Counted from the stretch's first letter, positions 43,647 through 52,081 are shown. The stretch is 64,000 nucleotides of DNA from JAGHKQ01 sp041920565 (GCA_041920565.1 JBHGXS010000067.1:124001-188000); one strand, 5' to 3'. The notes: generated by a model not told the origin, from the letters alone. A program made the numbers and translations.

Positions 43647-44591
43647 ATGAAGCAAACAACGGGCATTCACCATATAACGGCAATTGTAGGAAATCCGCAA
43701 GAAAATGTTGACTTTTATGCAGGAGTTTTGGCACTGCGGCTCGTAAAGAAAACCGTGAACTTTGATGATCCGGGCACATACCACTTATATTTCGGAAATG
43801 AGCAAGCAAGCCCCGGCACGATTATGACATTCTTCCCGTGGCCTGATGCGTACAAAGGACGCATCGGCTCCGGGCAAGTCGGAGTCACAACGTTTGTTGT
43901 GCCAATGGGATCCCTTTCCTTCTGGGAAGAGCGCTTGGCTAAATTCAATGTGGCAATTGAAAAAATAACGCGTTTTGGGGAAACTTATTTGGAGTTTGAC
44001 GATCCTCATGGTCTTCATTTAGAGCTGGTGGAACGAGAAGAAGGTCCAAACAGTGAATGGTCCTTTGGCGGCGTACCGGCACAACATGCGATTAAAGGCT
44101 TTGGAGGCGCCGTATTATTAACTGCTGCTCCTGCTGAGACAGCGAAGGTTTTGGAAACAGTGATGGGACTTGAAAAAGTCGGAGAAGAAGGCGACTTCAT
44201 TCGCTTCCGCTCCAAAGGAGATCTCGGCAATATTGTCGATATGAAAAAGACTCCCCTTCCATTCGGGCAAATGGGCGTCGGCACCGTTCACCATATTGCT
44301 TGGCGTGCTGACGGCTATGAAGATCACGAGAGCTGGAGAGAACACGTGAGCCAACATGGTTATCAAGTGACACCAATCATTGACCGTCAATACTTTAATG
44401 CGATTTACTTCCGCGAAGAAGGCGGCATACTGTTTGAAATCGCCACCGATCCGCCTGGATTCTTACACAATGAACCATTTGAACACCTTGGTGAAAAACT
44501 GCTGCTTCCGCCTTGGTTAGAACCAAAGCGTGCGGAAATTGAAGCGATTTTGCTTCCGGCTGAGGTTCGCGTATTGGAGGGGGATAAATAA
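43647..44591 (+). CDS. Ring-cleaving (glyoxalase-fold) dioxygenase, MhqO-like
   Basis: 314 residues, four beta-alpha-beta-beta-beta modules of the vicinal oxygen chelate superfamily. Metal ligands: TTGIHHITAI (first His), GTVHHIAWRA (second) and GILFEIATDPPGF (Glu). MhqO/MhqA proteins are thiol-dependent, quinone-inducible dioxygenases. GAGGTGA precedes the ATG; the stop overlaps the next start (TAATG). Confidence 0.9.
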   Translation: MKQTTGIHHITAIVGNPQENVDFYAGVLALRLVKKTVNFDDPGTYHLYFGNEQASPGTIMTFFPWPDAYKGRIGSGQVGVTTFVVPMGSLSFWEERLAKFNVAIEKITRFGETYLEFDDPHGLHLELVEREEGPNSEWSFGGVPAQHAIKGFGGAVLLTAAPAETAKVLETVMGLEKVGEEGDFIRFRSKGDLGNIVDMKKTPLPFGQMGVGTVHHIAWRADGYEDHESWREHVSQHGYQVTPIIDRQYFNAIYFREEGGILFEIATDPPGFLHNEPFEHLGEKLLLPPWLEPKRAEIEAILLPAEVRVLEGDK

Positions 44592-45199
44592 TGCGCCATA
44601 TTTTTCAAAAGGGCACAAATGAACTCGTACCAACACTGCTTTTACTTCACGGTACAGGGGGAACGGAACATGACCTTCTCCCCCTTGCCGATATGATTTC
44701 GCCTTCGTCTCACGTTCTGAGCGTACGCGGAAATGTATTAGAAAACGGGATGCCCCGTTTTTTCCGCCGCTTGGCTGAAGGCGTATTTGACGAAGAAGAT
44801 TTGGTTTTTCGTACGAAAGAGCTGTATGAGTTTTTAGATGAAGCAGCTGAAAAATATGAGTTTGACCGCCATAACATTGTGGCAGTCGGCTATTCAAACG
44901 GGGCAAACATTGCCGGAAGCCTTTTGTTCCATTATGACACCCCTTTAAAAGGAGCTGTGCTGCATCATCCGATGGTGCCAAGACGAGGGATTGCTTTACC
45001 AAATTTAGAAGGTACCCCGATTTTTATCGGCGCCGGCACAAATGATCCTATTTGTCCGAAGGAAGAAACACAGGATTTGCAGAAGCTTTTACTAGATGCC
45101 AAAGCTGATGTCACTGTCCATTGGGAGAATTTTGGACATCAGTTGACCCGCACAGAAGTCGAACAAGCAAAACGATGGTTTGAAACAAACTTTTTATAA
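44591..45199 (+). CDS. Alpha/beta hydrolase, MhqD-like carboxylesterase
   Basis: 202 residues of the phospholipase/carboxylesterase family: oxyanion loop LLLHGTGGTEHDLLPL, nucleophile Ser in VAVGYSNGANIAGSLL, Asp in GTNDPICP and His in NFGHQLT. MhqD partners MhqO in quinone detoxification. Translationally coupled to the dioxygenase. Confidence 0.9.
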   Translation: MRHIFQKGTNELVPTLLLLHGTGGTEHDLLPLADMISPSSHVLSVRGNVLENGMPRFFRRLAEGVFDEEDLVFRTKELYEFLDEAAEKYEFDRHNIVAVGYSNGANIAGSLLFHYDTPLKGAVLHHPMVPRRGIALPNLEGTPIFIGAGTNDPICPKEETQDLQKLLLDAKADVTVHWENFGHQLTRTEVEQAKRWFETNFL

Positions 45200-45214
45200 A
45201 AAGGAGTGACTGCA

Positions 45215-45826
45215 ATGCTGTCAATTGATCCTAACACGCAAAGCGAACGAGACAACTACAAGCTTCTGACCGGAAGCATCATTCCCCGCCCTGTTGCTTT
45301 TGTAACAACTGTATCTCAAGAAGGAGTGTTAAACGGAGCACCGTTCAGCTACTTTAATATTGTGGCAGCGGATCCGCCGCTTATTTCCGTTTCCGTGCAG
45401 CGCAAAAACGGAGTACAAAAAGACACAGCGCGCAATGCGATGGAAAAGGGAGAGTTTGTTGTTCATATTTCCGATGAATCATATGTGGAGGCCATCAATG
45501 AAACAGCTGCAGCGCTTCCTCCTGACCAAAGCGAAATCGAATTGGCCGGTTTAACACCTGTTGACAGCCATGTAATTGGTGTACCGGGCGTACAAGAAGC
45601 CAAAATTCGCATGGAGTGTGTGTTAGAGCGGTCCATTCCTCTTGGAGGAACAGAAAACCAGCCATCCTGCGATTTGTTAATCGGCCGCGTGGTTCGCTTT
45701 CATGTGGCAGAGCATTTATATGAAAAAGGACGCATTGATGCAGAAGGGTTACAACCTGTAAGCCGCTTGGCCGGCAACAGTTATGCGAAGCTTGGGGAAC
45801 AATTTGAGATCGTGCGTCCGACGTAA
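45215..45826 (+). CDS. Flavin reductase-like FMN-binding protein
   Basis: 203 residues of the flavin reductase/split beta-barrel family (TGSIIPRPVAFVTTVSQEGVLNGAPFSYFNIVAADPPLISVS). Probably uses FMN; the physiological electron acceptor is unknown, but a quinone or electrophile role fits the operon. Start at 45215 has AAGGAG at 9-base spacing; a GTG at 45208 overlaps that Shine-Dalgarno. Confidence 0.85.
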   Translation: MLSIDPNTQSERDNYKLLTGSIIPRPVAFVTTVSQEGVLNGAPFSYFNIVAADPPLISVSVQRKNGVQKDTARNAMEKGEFVVHISDESYVEAINETAAALPPDQSEIELAGLTPVDSHVIGVPGVQEAKIRMECVLERSIPLGGTENQPSCDLLIGRVVRFHVAEHLYEKGRIDAEGLQPVSRLAGNSYAKLGEQFEIVRPT

Positions 45827-45828
45827 GA

Positions 45829-45866
45829 AAGACTGAGCACGGGTAACTCCGTTCTCAGTCTTTTTT
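45829..45866 (+). terminator. Terminator of the quinone operon
   Basis: AAGACTGAG...CTCAGTCTT stem with inner ACGG/CCGT, followed by six T residues. Its GAGCACGGGTA loop sequence recurs at other array heads. Confidence 0.85.
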
Positions 45867-46000
45867 CGGTTCCAGCACATCCAAGCTTCGTACGAATTGC
45901 ACGTAAATGATAATAATTGCACCAAATTCACAATAATTGCACCAAAATGACATCGAATTGCACCAAATTCACAATAATTGCACCAAACACAATATTGAAT
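45867..46000 (+). repeat. Phased AATTGCACC array, copy 4 (5 units)
   Basis: After the head terminator: GGTTCCAGCA...CTTCGTACG, then units with TTG cores at 45897, 45917, 45937, 45958 and 45978 (20,20,21,20). Two units are identical over AATTGCACCAAATTCACAAT. The tail begins ACACAATATTG and runs toward the mntP terminator. Confidence 0.87.
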
Positions 46001-46029
46001 GGTATTTAAATACTGACAGCATCACGATG

Positions 46030-46062
46030 AAAAAGAAGGAGAGAAATGAACTCCTTCTTTTT
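46030..46062 (-). terminator. Terminator of mntP
   Basis: AAAAAGAAGGAG/CTCCTTCTTTTT, a perfect 12-bp stem with a 9-base loop. Confidence 0.85.
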
Positions 46063-46099
46063 CGCATAATTCTAATTCAATCCAAAAACAGAAACTATC

Positions 46100-46660
46100 T
46101 TAAATCGGAAATAACAACTTCAATCCAAACCCGACAAGAATACTCCCGCCCAATAACTCTCCGTACGTGCCGAGCCATTGTTTTGCATGACGTCCGATCA
46201 GAAGCCCCGTCCATGTTAAAATCGTGCTGACAATTCCAAACATAAGTACCGTTATCGCTGTCCTAGTACCATAAATACCAAGACTTAAACCGACAGAAAA
46301 ACTGTCAACGCTCACACCAAATGAAAATAAAAACAGCCCGAAGCCGATGGGAAGCACACGATCCTTTTCTTCTCCAAAGAAGGAAGAGTAAATAATATGA
46401 AAGCCAAGGCCCATTAAAAGTATCCCGCCTGCCAGGGTGGCAATAGAGCCAAATTGCTCCGTCAGCATCCTGCCGATTACTATCCCGATGAGCGGCATAA
46501 CAATATGAAAAATTCCAATGGTAAGTCCTATGTAAAAGATTTGCCTCAGCCTCAGTTGAACCATTCCCATGCCGAGGCTGACAGAAAAAGCATCGAGTCC
46601 TAAGGCAAATGCCATGATTAAAAGCGTTAGCAATTCTCCAACAATGTAATGGATATCCAT
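46100..46660 (-). CDS. mntP: Manganese efflux pump MntP
   Basis: 186 residues, six hydrophobic helices in two repeats with conserved Asp residues (ALGLDAFSVSLGMG and FGVSVDSFSVGLSLG). Exports Mn2+. B. subtilis ywlD. AGGAGG precedes the ATG. Confidence 0.92.
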   Translation of the reverse strand: MDIHYIVGELLTLLIMAFALGLDAFSVSLGMGMVQLRLRQIFYIGLTIGIFHIVMPLIGIVIGRMLTEQFGSIATLAGGILLMGLGFHIIYSSFFGEEKDRVLPIGFGLFLFSFGVSVDSFSVGLSLGIYGTRTAITVLMFGIVSTILTWTGLLIGRHAKQWLGTYGELLGGSILVGFGLKLLFPI

Positions 46661-46717
46661 GTTCCCCCTCCTCGGACTTGCTACTTAACAATATGCACGT
46701 CCAAGGAAGTTTAGAAG

Positions 46718-47761
46718 CTAATTCTGAAAGATTACAGTATGCCCGCTTGCTTTTAGTAAACGATTCATAATGGCAATCCCGATTCCCTCGTTCGGGAATG
46801 ATTCGCTGAAAATTACATCGACTCCTGCTGCATCGAAAGCCCGCAATACATCATATAATTTCGCAGCTACCGTCGTTAAATCGCTGCGGTTTCCGCATGT
46901 GATAACTACATCACCATCATAAAATGCTTCGTTTTCTTCTGTAGTAAGAATTCCAGTCTTGAATCCTTCCGCTTTCTTTTCATTTACAATCTTCTGCAAG
47001 AACTCTCTCGTTCCCTCAACGATGGTTAACGGAGCTTTCGGCGCGTAGTGCGTATACTTCATCCCCGGTGATTTTGGCGTTTGTGTTTGGTCTTTTAATG
47101 CCTCATCCATGAAAACTTCTCCTATTACTGCTTCTAACTGCTCTTTTGTAACGCCTCCCGGACGAAGAATGACCGGAACTGTATCCGTACAATCCAATAC
47201 TGTAGATTCAACTCCTACTCCCGTTGCTCCTCCATCTACAATTCCCGCAATCTTGCCATTTAAATCTTCATATACATGGGCTGCCAAAGTGGGGCTTGGA
47301 CGCCCTGAACGGTTTGCGCTAGGAGCTGCCACAGGTACATTGGCTTGCTTTATCAGAGCCAGTGCAATCGGATGGTCTGGCATCCTTACCGCAACTGTGG
47401 ATAATCCTGCGGTTACCCGCTCGGAGATTCCTTCTTTTTTCGGCAGTACTAACGTTAATGGCCCCGGCCAAAAATGCTCCATTAACGTTTCCGCTATGGA
47501 AGGAACGGCAGAAACAATCGAACCTAATTGTTCTTTTGTCGCTATATGCACAATTAATGGGTTATCACTTGGTCTTCCTTTTGCCACGAAGATTTTTTCT
47601 ACCGCTTCACTTGAAGTTGCATCAGCTCCCAATCCGTAAACCGTTTCCGTTGGAAAGGCTACAACTTCCCCTTGTTGTAATAAAGAAGCTGCTTCTTGCA
47701 GTTGTGGATAATCTTCTTTTTTTTCAACAACTTTATCCACAATCCATACTTTTGTGTTCAT
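46718..47761 (-). CDS. ywlC: L-threonylcarbamoyladenylate synthase (Sua5/YwlC)
   Basis: Makes threonylcarbamoyl-AMP for the t6A37 modification of ANN-decoding tRNAs. 347 residues: N-terminal YrdC domain (GEVVAFPTETVYGLGADA, KGRPSDNPLIVH, PSANRSGRPSPT) and the C-terminal Sua5 Rossmann-like domain. Its 5' end and upstream region contain several DnaA boxes. Confidence 0.93.
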   Translation of the reverse strand: MNTKVWIVDKVVEKKEDYPQLQEAASLLQQGEVVAFPTETVYGLGADATSSEAVEKIFVAKGRPSDNPLIVHIATKEQLGSIVSAVPSIAETLMEHFWPGPLTLVLPKKEGISERVTAGLSTVAVRMPDHPIALALIKQANVPVAAPSANRSGRPSPTLAAHVYEDLNGKIAGIVDGGATGVGVESTVLDCTDTVPVILRPGGVTKEQLEAVIGEVFMDEALKDQTQTPKSPGMKYTHYAPKAPLTIVEGTREFLQKIVNEKKAEGFKTGILTTEENEAFYDGDVVITCGNRSDLTTVAAKLYDVLRAFDAAGVDVIFSESFPNEGIGIAIMNRLLKASGHTVIFQN

Positions 47762-48124
47762 TGTTACTCACGTCCTCTATATACGATAATTCCTTAATAT
47801 TTATAGTTTACTATGGATAAGTTACGAAATACAAACAAGGTTTATCCACAATTTGTGGATAAACCTTGTTAATCGGTGGATAACTCTGTGAATAGTTCAC
47901 ACTCCATCACAAGGGCATTTGGCTGTTCCTTCGCCTTTTTATAGTGGACAAGTTCTTGAATAAGCGGATGAACGTTTTCGTTATCCACAATGGCAAAACC
48001 AAACATATGAAACAGTTCAAGAGAAATTGGTTTATTTGTAATTAAATAGAGCTTCTTCAGCTGCTTCTTGTGCAATTTCTGCAAAAACGTTTGAAAAAAT
48101 TGCACAAACAAGGACTTATCCACA
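47703..48124. promoter_or_regulatory. DnaA-box cluster at ywlC
   Basis: Six perfect DnaA boxes (TTATCCACA or its complement TGTGGATAA) at 47703-47711, 47733-47741, 47842-47850, 47854-47862, 47981-47989 and 48116-48124, plus 8/9 matches at 47812-47820 and 47875-47883. One perfect 9-mer would be expected by chance in about 130 kb of double-stranded random sequence. In B. subtilis ywlC is one of the known DnaA-binding clusters outside oriC that modulate initiation (recalled). The boxes extend into both flanking coding regions. Confidence 0.85.
47834..47870 (-). terminator. Palindrome with two DnaA boxes, terminator of ywlB
   Basis: AACAAGGTTTATCCACAA and its inverse form an almost uninterrupted 37-base palindrome overlapping the ywlB stop, followed on the minus strand by TGTATTTCG. 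It could act as a terminator when transcribed and as paired, head-to-head DnaA boxes in DNA. Confidence 0.65.
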
Positions 48125-48261
48125 GCCGGTGACATAATAAGAGAACGAAGAAGCCCGTTTTCTCCTGCCTGCTCATATCCGATGGCAGCCGCAATCTCCT
48201 GTTTCTCGTCCTGTAAAATCATAAACTGATGGGAAATCTCCTCTATCTGTTCTTCTTTCAT
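47869..48261 (-). CDS. ywlB: GNAT-family N-acetyltransferase YwlB (probable 5' frameshift)
   Basis: The 130-residue frame from ATG 48261 contains a GNAT-like fold (IAAAIGYEQAGENGLLRSLIMSPAVD...LYLITNKPISLELFHMFGFAIVDN). Open frame continues upstream without a start: CHVQKQEDVERLIRFLGQAN precedes the ATG. An ATG at 48328 with AGGAGAGGGG upstream is one base out of frame with it (T3 run at 48323-48325; two T would give MLCHVQKQ). Either the start is the internal ATG or the true 5' end is frameshifted. Synteny with ywlA-ywlB-ywlC supports the name. Confidence 0.7.
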   Translation of the reverse strand: MKEEQIEEISHQFMILQDEKQEIAAAIGYEQAGENGLLRSLIMSPAVDKSLFVQFFQTFLQKLHKKQLKKLYLITNKPISLELFHMFGFAIVDNENVHPLIQELVHYKKAKEQPNALVMECELFTELSTD

Positions 48262-48331
48262 ATTAGCTTGTCCTAAAAAACGAATGAGCCTTTCTACATC
48301 CTCCTGCTTTTGTACATGGCATAAACATATC

Positions 48332-48374
48332 CCCTCTCCTCATACTCCTTAACACGTAATGTATGAGAAGAGGG
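48332..48374 (-). other. Hairpin covering the ywlB ribosome binding site
   Basis: CCCTCTCCTCATAC and GTATGAGAAGAGGG pair at 13 of 14 positions, between spoIIR and ywlB. On the minus-strand RNA the downstream arm is the AGGAGAGGGG Shine-Dalgarno itself. No T tract follows, so it may sequester translation initiation. Confidence 0.55.
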
Positions 48375-48387
48375 ACAAGTTTAGAAC

Positions 48388-49218
48388 TTATTTTTGCAAC
48401 AGAGAGGAAAGTACTTCAACAAATAACAGCTTTACTTCCGGTTCTTCCTCTTCTGTCACCTGTATCTTTTGCTTTTTCTTTTCTTTGACAGGATTCCCTG
48501 CTGTTTCTTCTGTAAGCTCCTCAGCCAGCTTCTTCTCTTTCATAAGAACAGCTTGATCCTTCTTTGTTTTCTTTTTAGCGGCTGACACTTGAACAGATGG
48601 AGATGCTTTTACCTTTTTGACTTCAGCAGTTTCTTCCGCTTTCTTCATCTCTTCTTTCGTTACTGCTTCTTTTTTCATTTCTTTCGCTTTTACCGCTTTC
48701 GGCTGCTCCTTTTTTACAGCATCGCCGTTAGAGAAATCCAAGAAGCATAGCGGCGGGAATAATACACACCACCAGTTTGCTCCTTCTCCTTTACCTAGCG
48801 TGACAAGAACTGCTTCGTACTCGCCTGCCGGATAAATAAAATTGCCGTACATTTTTGTCGGAAACTTGATATGTTTGCTAAACTCCACCGTGAACGTTTG
48901 GTTGCTTCCTTCTTCTTTTAACGTTTTCGCCACTGTTTGTTCAATTTCCGGCACATGGCTTTCAATTACATCTCTAGCTTCTTGAAATGATGTCAAATCT
49001 TGTACCCAGGCGTCGATTTGTTCCTTTACTTTATCCCTTACTTTTCGCTTTAAGGCTTGGTCCTCAACAGAATCACTGTTTGCCAGAATGCGTAAGCGGA
49101 TGGCTTCGTTTGGAATCACGATCGGATTGCTCGCTTCAGCTTTTTTATATCCAAAGTACACAGTAAATTGTGTACCGATTACCATTAAAATCAAGAACAT
49201 AATAACTTGTTTTTTCAT
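48388..49218 (-). CDS. spoIIR: Stage II sporulation protein R with long charged C-terminal extension
   Basis: Secreted from the forespore to trigger SpoIIGA processing of pro-sigma-E. The 276-residue product has a signal peptide (MKKQVIMFLILMVIGTQFTVYF) and the SpoIIR domain (IPNEAIRLRILANSDSVEDQALKRKVRD..., GNFIYPAGEYEAVLVTLGKGEGANWWCVLFPPLCFLD). After it come about 100 Lys/Glu/Ala/Val-rich residues absent from the B. subtilis protein, ending VKLLFVEVLSSLLQK. Start at 49218 is chosen over an upstream GTG at 49245. Confidence 0.93.
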   Translation of the reverse strand: MKKQVIMFLILMVIGTQFTVYFGYKKAEASNPIVIPNEAIRLRILANSDSVEDQALKRKVRDKVKEQIDAWVQDLTSFQEARDVIESHVPEIEQTVAKTLKEEGSNQTFTVEFSKHIKFPTKMYGNFIYPAGEYEAVLVTLGKGEGANWWCVLFPPLCFLDFSNGDAVKKEQPKAVKAKEMKKEAVTKEEMKKAEETAEVKKVKASPSVQVSAAKKKTKKDQAVLMKEKKLAEELTEETAGNPVKEKKKQKIQVTEEEEPEVKLLFVEVLSSLLQK

Positions 49219-49244
49219 TTCTCCACACCGTCCCTTCACTAACA

Positions 49245-49274
49245 CAGTGTGGACAGCTTTTGTTGTTTCTAAAC
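49245..49274 (-). promoter_or_regulatory. Weak sigma-F-like promoter of spoIIR
   Basis: Minus strand GTTTA (49274-49270), 15-base spacer, GTCCACACTG (49254-49245): two or three mismatches to the sigma-F -10 pattern. Proposed mainly because spoIIR is sigma-F controlled. Confidence 0.3.
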
Positions 49275-49382
49275 TAGCAAATGAAAAAATCTAGTATTCT
49301 ATGAAGAAAATCTTTCTCGACCATGGTAAGCTCCCTCCGGTCAACACTCCGCACACAAATAGGGATTTGGGATTATTCAGTC

Positions 49383-49470
49383 AAATTTCTGATTATTTCA
49401 ATCAATCTCCTAATTATATCGACGGAATTTCGATTATATCGATAAAATCCCTGATTATGTACAAAGCACG
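49383..49470 (+). repeat. Second-type phased array (TGATTATATCGA, 4 units)
   Basis: Four degenerate units (AATTTCTGATTATTTCAATC type) with ATTAT cores at 49392, 49413, 49433 and 49454: spacing 21,20,21. The sequence is unrelated to the AATTGCACC arrays, but the period and location (beyond a gene's 3' end, here prmC) are the same. Confidence 0.75.
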
Positions 49471-49485
49471 CCCGCCTTGGGAGTA

Positions 49486-50343
49486 CTATCCGATATCCGC
49501 AAACACCATTCGGTCTTTGCCGTTAATATCAAATACAACCTCAACAGCTGCATGCGGAAACGTTGCCTCCAGCATTCGCTTCACAATATCTCCTTGCCCG
49601 ACGCCGACTTCAAATGCCACAATGGCGCTTGGCTGAAGGACTTTCGGCAATTCGTCCATAAAACGGCGATAAAAATCAAGGCCGTCCTCGCCGCCGACTA
49701 AGGCGCGTTTTGGCTCATGCTCCTTCACTACAGAAGAAAGCTGCGTCCAATCTTCATACGGAATATACGGAGGGTTTGATACAACGACATCAAGCTTAAT
49801 TCCGCTTGAGATAAACGGCTGAAGCAAATCTCCATGAAGAAAAGTCACACGCGCCCCCAGTTCTTGAGCGTTCTTCTTTGCCACCTCAATGGATTCATCG
49901 GCAATGTCCACTGTATACACATTCAGCTTCTCATGTTCTAGCGCCAATGTAATGGCGATTGCTCCGCTTCCGGTTCCGATGTCAGCAACCGTAATTTCTT
50001 TGTTGCCATATTTCTTTTTCACTCGTTCTAATACTCCGACAACAAGCTCTTCTGTTTCCGGACGAGGAATCAGCACTTCTTCATTCACATGAAATTTTCG
50101 TCCGTAAAAATGCTCATACCCGGTTATATATTGGAGCGGAATGCCTTCTCCATGTTGCTTTACCAGCTTGGCAAGCGTTGTTTCTTGTTCCGGGGTCAGT
50201 TCTTCTCTCATGTTCATCAGAAGGCCTGTCCGATTCGTTTGCAGCACGTGGCAAAGCAGCAATTCACCCGCATTGGCATCCCGGTTTCGTTCTTTTAAAA
50301 AAGAAGAAGCCCATTCTAGGGCTTCATACACTTTTTGAGGCAT
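49486..50343 (-). CDS. prmC: Peptide chain release factor N5-glutamine methyltransferase PrmC
   Basis: Methylates the Gln of the GGQ motif of release factors. 285 residues: N-terminal helical domain, SAM site (VADIGTGSGAIAITLALE) and substrate motif VVSNPPYIPYEDW. Start is immediately at the prfA stop. Confidence 0.94.
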   Translation of the reverse strand: MPQKVYEALEWASSFLKERNRDANAGELLLCHVLQTNRTGLLMNMREELTPEQETTLAKLVKQHGEGIPLQYITGYEHFYGRKFHVNEEVLIPRPETEELVVGVLERVKKKYGNKEITVADIGTGSGAIAITLALEHEKLNVYTVDIADESIEVAKKNAQELGARVTFLHGDLLQPFISSGIKLDVVVSNPPYIPYEDWTQLSSVVKEHEPKRALVGGEDGLDFYRRFMDELPKVLQPSAIVAFEVGVGQGDIVKRMLEATFPHAAVEVVFDINGKDRMVFADIG

Positions 50344-51419
50344 TAGAGGCTTGCCTCCATCTTCTTTGCTTGGTCCTCCATAATCAAAGCGTTGATAAAT
50401 TCATCCAGCTTCCCTTGGAGAATTTGGTCAAGCTTTTGAATGGTCAAACCAATACGATGGTCCGTTACGCGGTTTTGCGGGAAGTTATACGTACGGATAC
50501 GCTCGGAACGGTCACCTGTACCAACTGCTTGCTTACGAGTTTGGTCGTATTCCGCTCGTGCTTCTTGTTGAAATTTATCATAAATACGTGCACGTAGTAC
50601 TTTCATTGCTTTTTCTTTATTCTTAATTTGCGATTTTTCATCCTGACATGATACAACAATGCCCGTAGGAATGTGCGTCAAACGAACTGCAGACATTGTT
50701 GTGTTAACGCTTTGTCCGCCCGGCCCGCTGGATGCAAATGTATCTACGCGAATATCTTTTTCATGAATTTCTACTTCCACCTCTTCAGCTTCCGGAAGTA
50801 CGGCTACCGTTGCAGTTGATGTATGGATGCGCCCGCCGGATTCTGTTTCCGGCACACGCTGCACACGGTGTGCCCCGTTCTCGAACTTCATCTTAGAGTA
50901 TGCGCCCTTACCATTGATCATGAAGATGATTTCCTTGAAGCCGCCAAGCTCTGTATAGCTTGCTTCAATAACTTCCGTCTTCCAGCCCTGCATTTCCGCA
51001 TAACGGCTGTACATACGGTATAAATCGCCTGCAAACAATGCCGCTTCATCTCCGCCGGCAGCGCCGCGAATCTCGATGATAACGTTCTTATCGTCGTTAG
51101 GGTCTTTTGGAAGAAGCAACACTTTCAGACGTTCAGATAACTCCTTTTCTTGCGCCTCAAGTTCAGAAATTTCTTCTTTTACCATTTCGCGCATATCGGC
51201 ATCAAGCTTCTCCTCAAGCATCGCCTTCGCATCCTTTAATTGGGTGCGAACACTTTTATATTCACGATATACTTCTACTGTTTCTTGTATGTCGGATTGT
51301 TCTTTTGAATATTCACGAAGCTTCTTCGGGTCATTCACGACCTCAGGGTCACTCAAAAGCTCGTTCAGCTTCTCGTAACGGTCTTCAACAGCCTGTAAAC
51401 GATCTAACACGTTATTCAC
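50343..51419 (-). CDS. prfA: Peptide chain release factor 1
   Basis: Recognises UAA and UAG. 358 residues; GGQ in ASSGPGGQSVNTTMSAVRLTH and anticodon-like motif in RVPETESGGRIHTSTATVAV. Overlaps prmC by one base. Confidence 0.96.
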   Translation of the reverse strand: MNNVLDRLQAVEDRYEKLNELLSDPEVVNDPKKLREYSKEQSDIQETVEVYREYKSVRTQLKDAKAMLEEKLDADMREMVKEEISELEAQEKELSERLKVLLLPKDPNDDKNVIIEIRGAAGGDEAALFAGDLYRMYSRYAEMQGWKTEVIEASYTELGGFKEIIFMINGKGAYSKMKFENGAHRVQRVPETESGGRIHTSTATVAVLPEAEEVEVEIHEKDIRVDTFASSGPGGQSVNTTMSAVRLTHIPTGIVVSCQDEKSQIKNKEKAMKVLRARIYDKFQQEARAEYDQTRKQAVGTGDRSERIRTYNFPQNRVTDHRIGLTIQKLDQILQGKLDEFINALIMEDQAKKMEASL

Positions 51420-51505
51420 CTCAACATAAGTACTCTTAATAATATAGTATAGGCTACAAATTTATATAAAAGCAAATAAATTCCGAGAAACACTGACTAT
51501 CCGCT

Positions 51506-52081
51506 TTACTTTGGTACAGTATGACAATGACGGCAGCGCGGTTCGTATGATTCCGATGCTCCGACTAAAATTATAGGATCATCGAACGATGCAGGTTCAC
51601 CGTTAATCAAACGCTGTGTACGGCTTGCTGGAGCTCCGCACACTGAACACACTGCTTGCAGCTTCGTCACATATTCCGCAATCGCCATGAGCTGAGGCAT
51701 CATTCCAAACGGCAGTCCTCTGAAATCTTGATCCAGTCCCGCAACAATAACGCGATATCCGCGGTTTGCCAGGTCCTGCACTACTTCTACAATATTGTCA
51801 TCAAAAAACTGCACTTCGTCCACTGCCACAACATCGATATCTTCTGTTACATAATCATAAATTTTCAAGGACGACGATACCGGGATGGCTCTCACTTTCG
51901 CACCATTATGCGACACCACATCTTCCTCGCTATAGCGATTATCAATGCAAGGTTTAAACACAATAGCTTTTTGCTTTGCAAACTGCGTACGGCGTACACG
52001 GCGAATCAGCTCTTCCGATTTACCTGAAAACATGCTGCCGCAAATCACTTCCAGCCATCCGTTTTGATTCATCAAATACAT
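51506..52081 (-). CDS. tdk: Thymidine kinase
   Basis: Type II thymidine kinase for dT salvage. 191 residues: Walker A CGSMFSGKSEELIRR, Walker B VDEVQFFD, and zinc-binding Cys pairs (CSVCGAPAS, RCRHC). Start at 52081 (MYLMNQNGWLEVICGSMF) follows GGGGGAG; the frame to 52114 is not conserved. Confidence 0.95.
   Translation of the reverse strand: MYLMNQNGWLEVICGSMFSGKSEELIRRVRRTQFAKQKAIVFKPCIDNRYSEEDVVSHNGAKVRAIPVSSSLKIYDYVTEDIDVVAVDEVQFFDDNIVEVVQDLANRGYRVIVAGLDQDFRGLPFGMMPQLMAIAEYVTKLQAVCSVCGAPASRTQRLINGEPASFDDPIILVGASESYEPRCRHCHTVPK

Noticed and set aside
45937..46230. 97-codon ORF over array copy 4
   Set aside because: Its protein is a translation of the repeat units (IELHQIHNNCTK pattern) followed by the complement of mntP.
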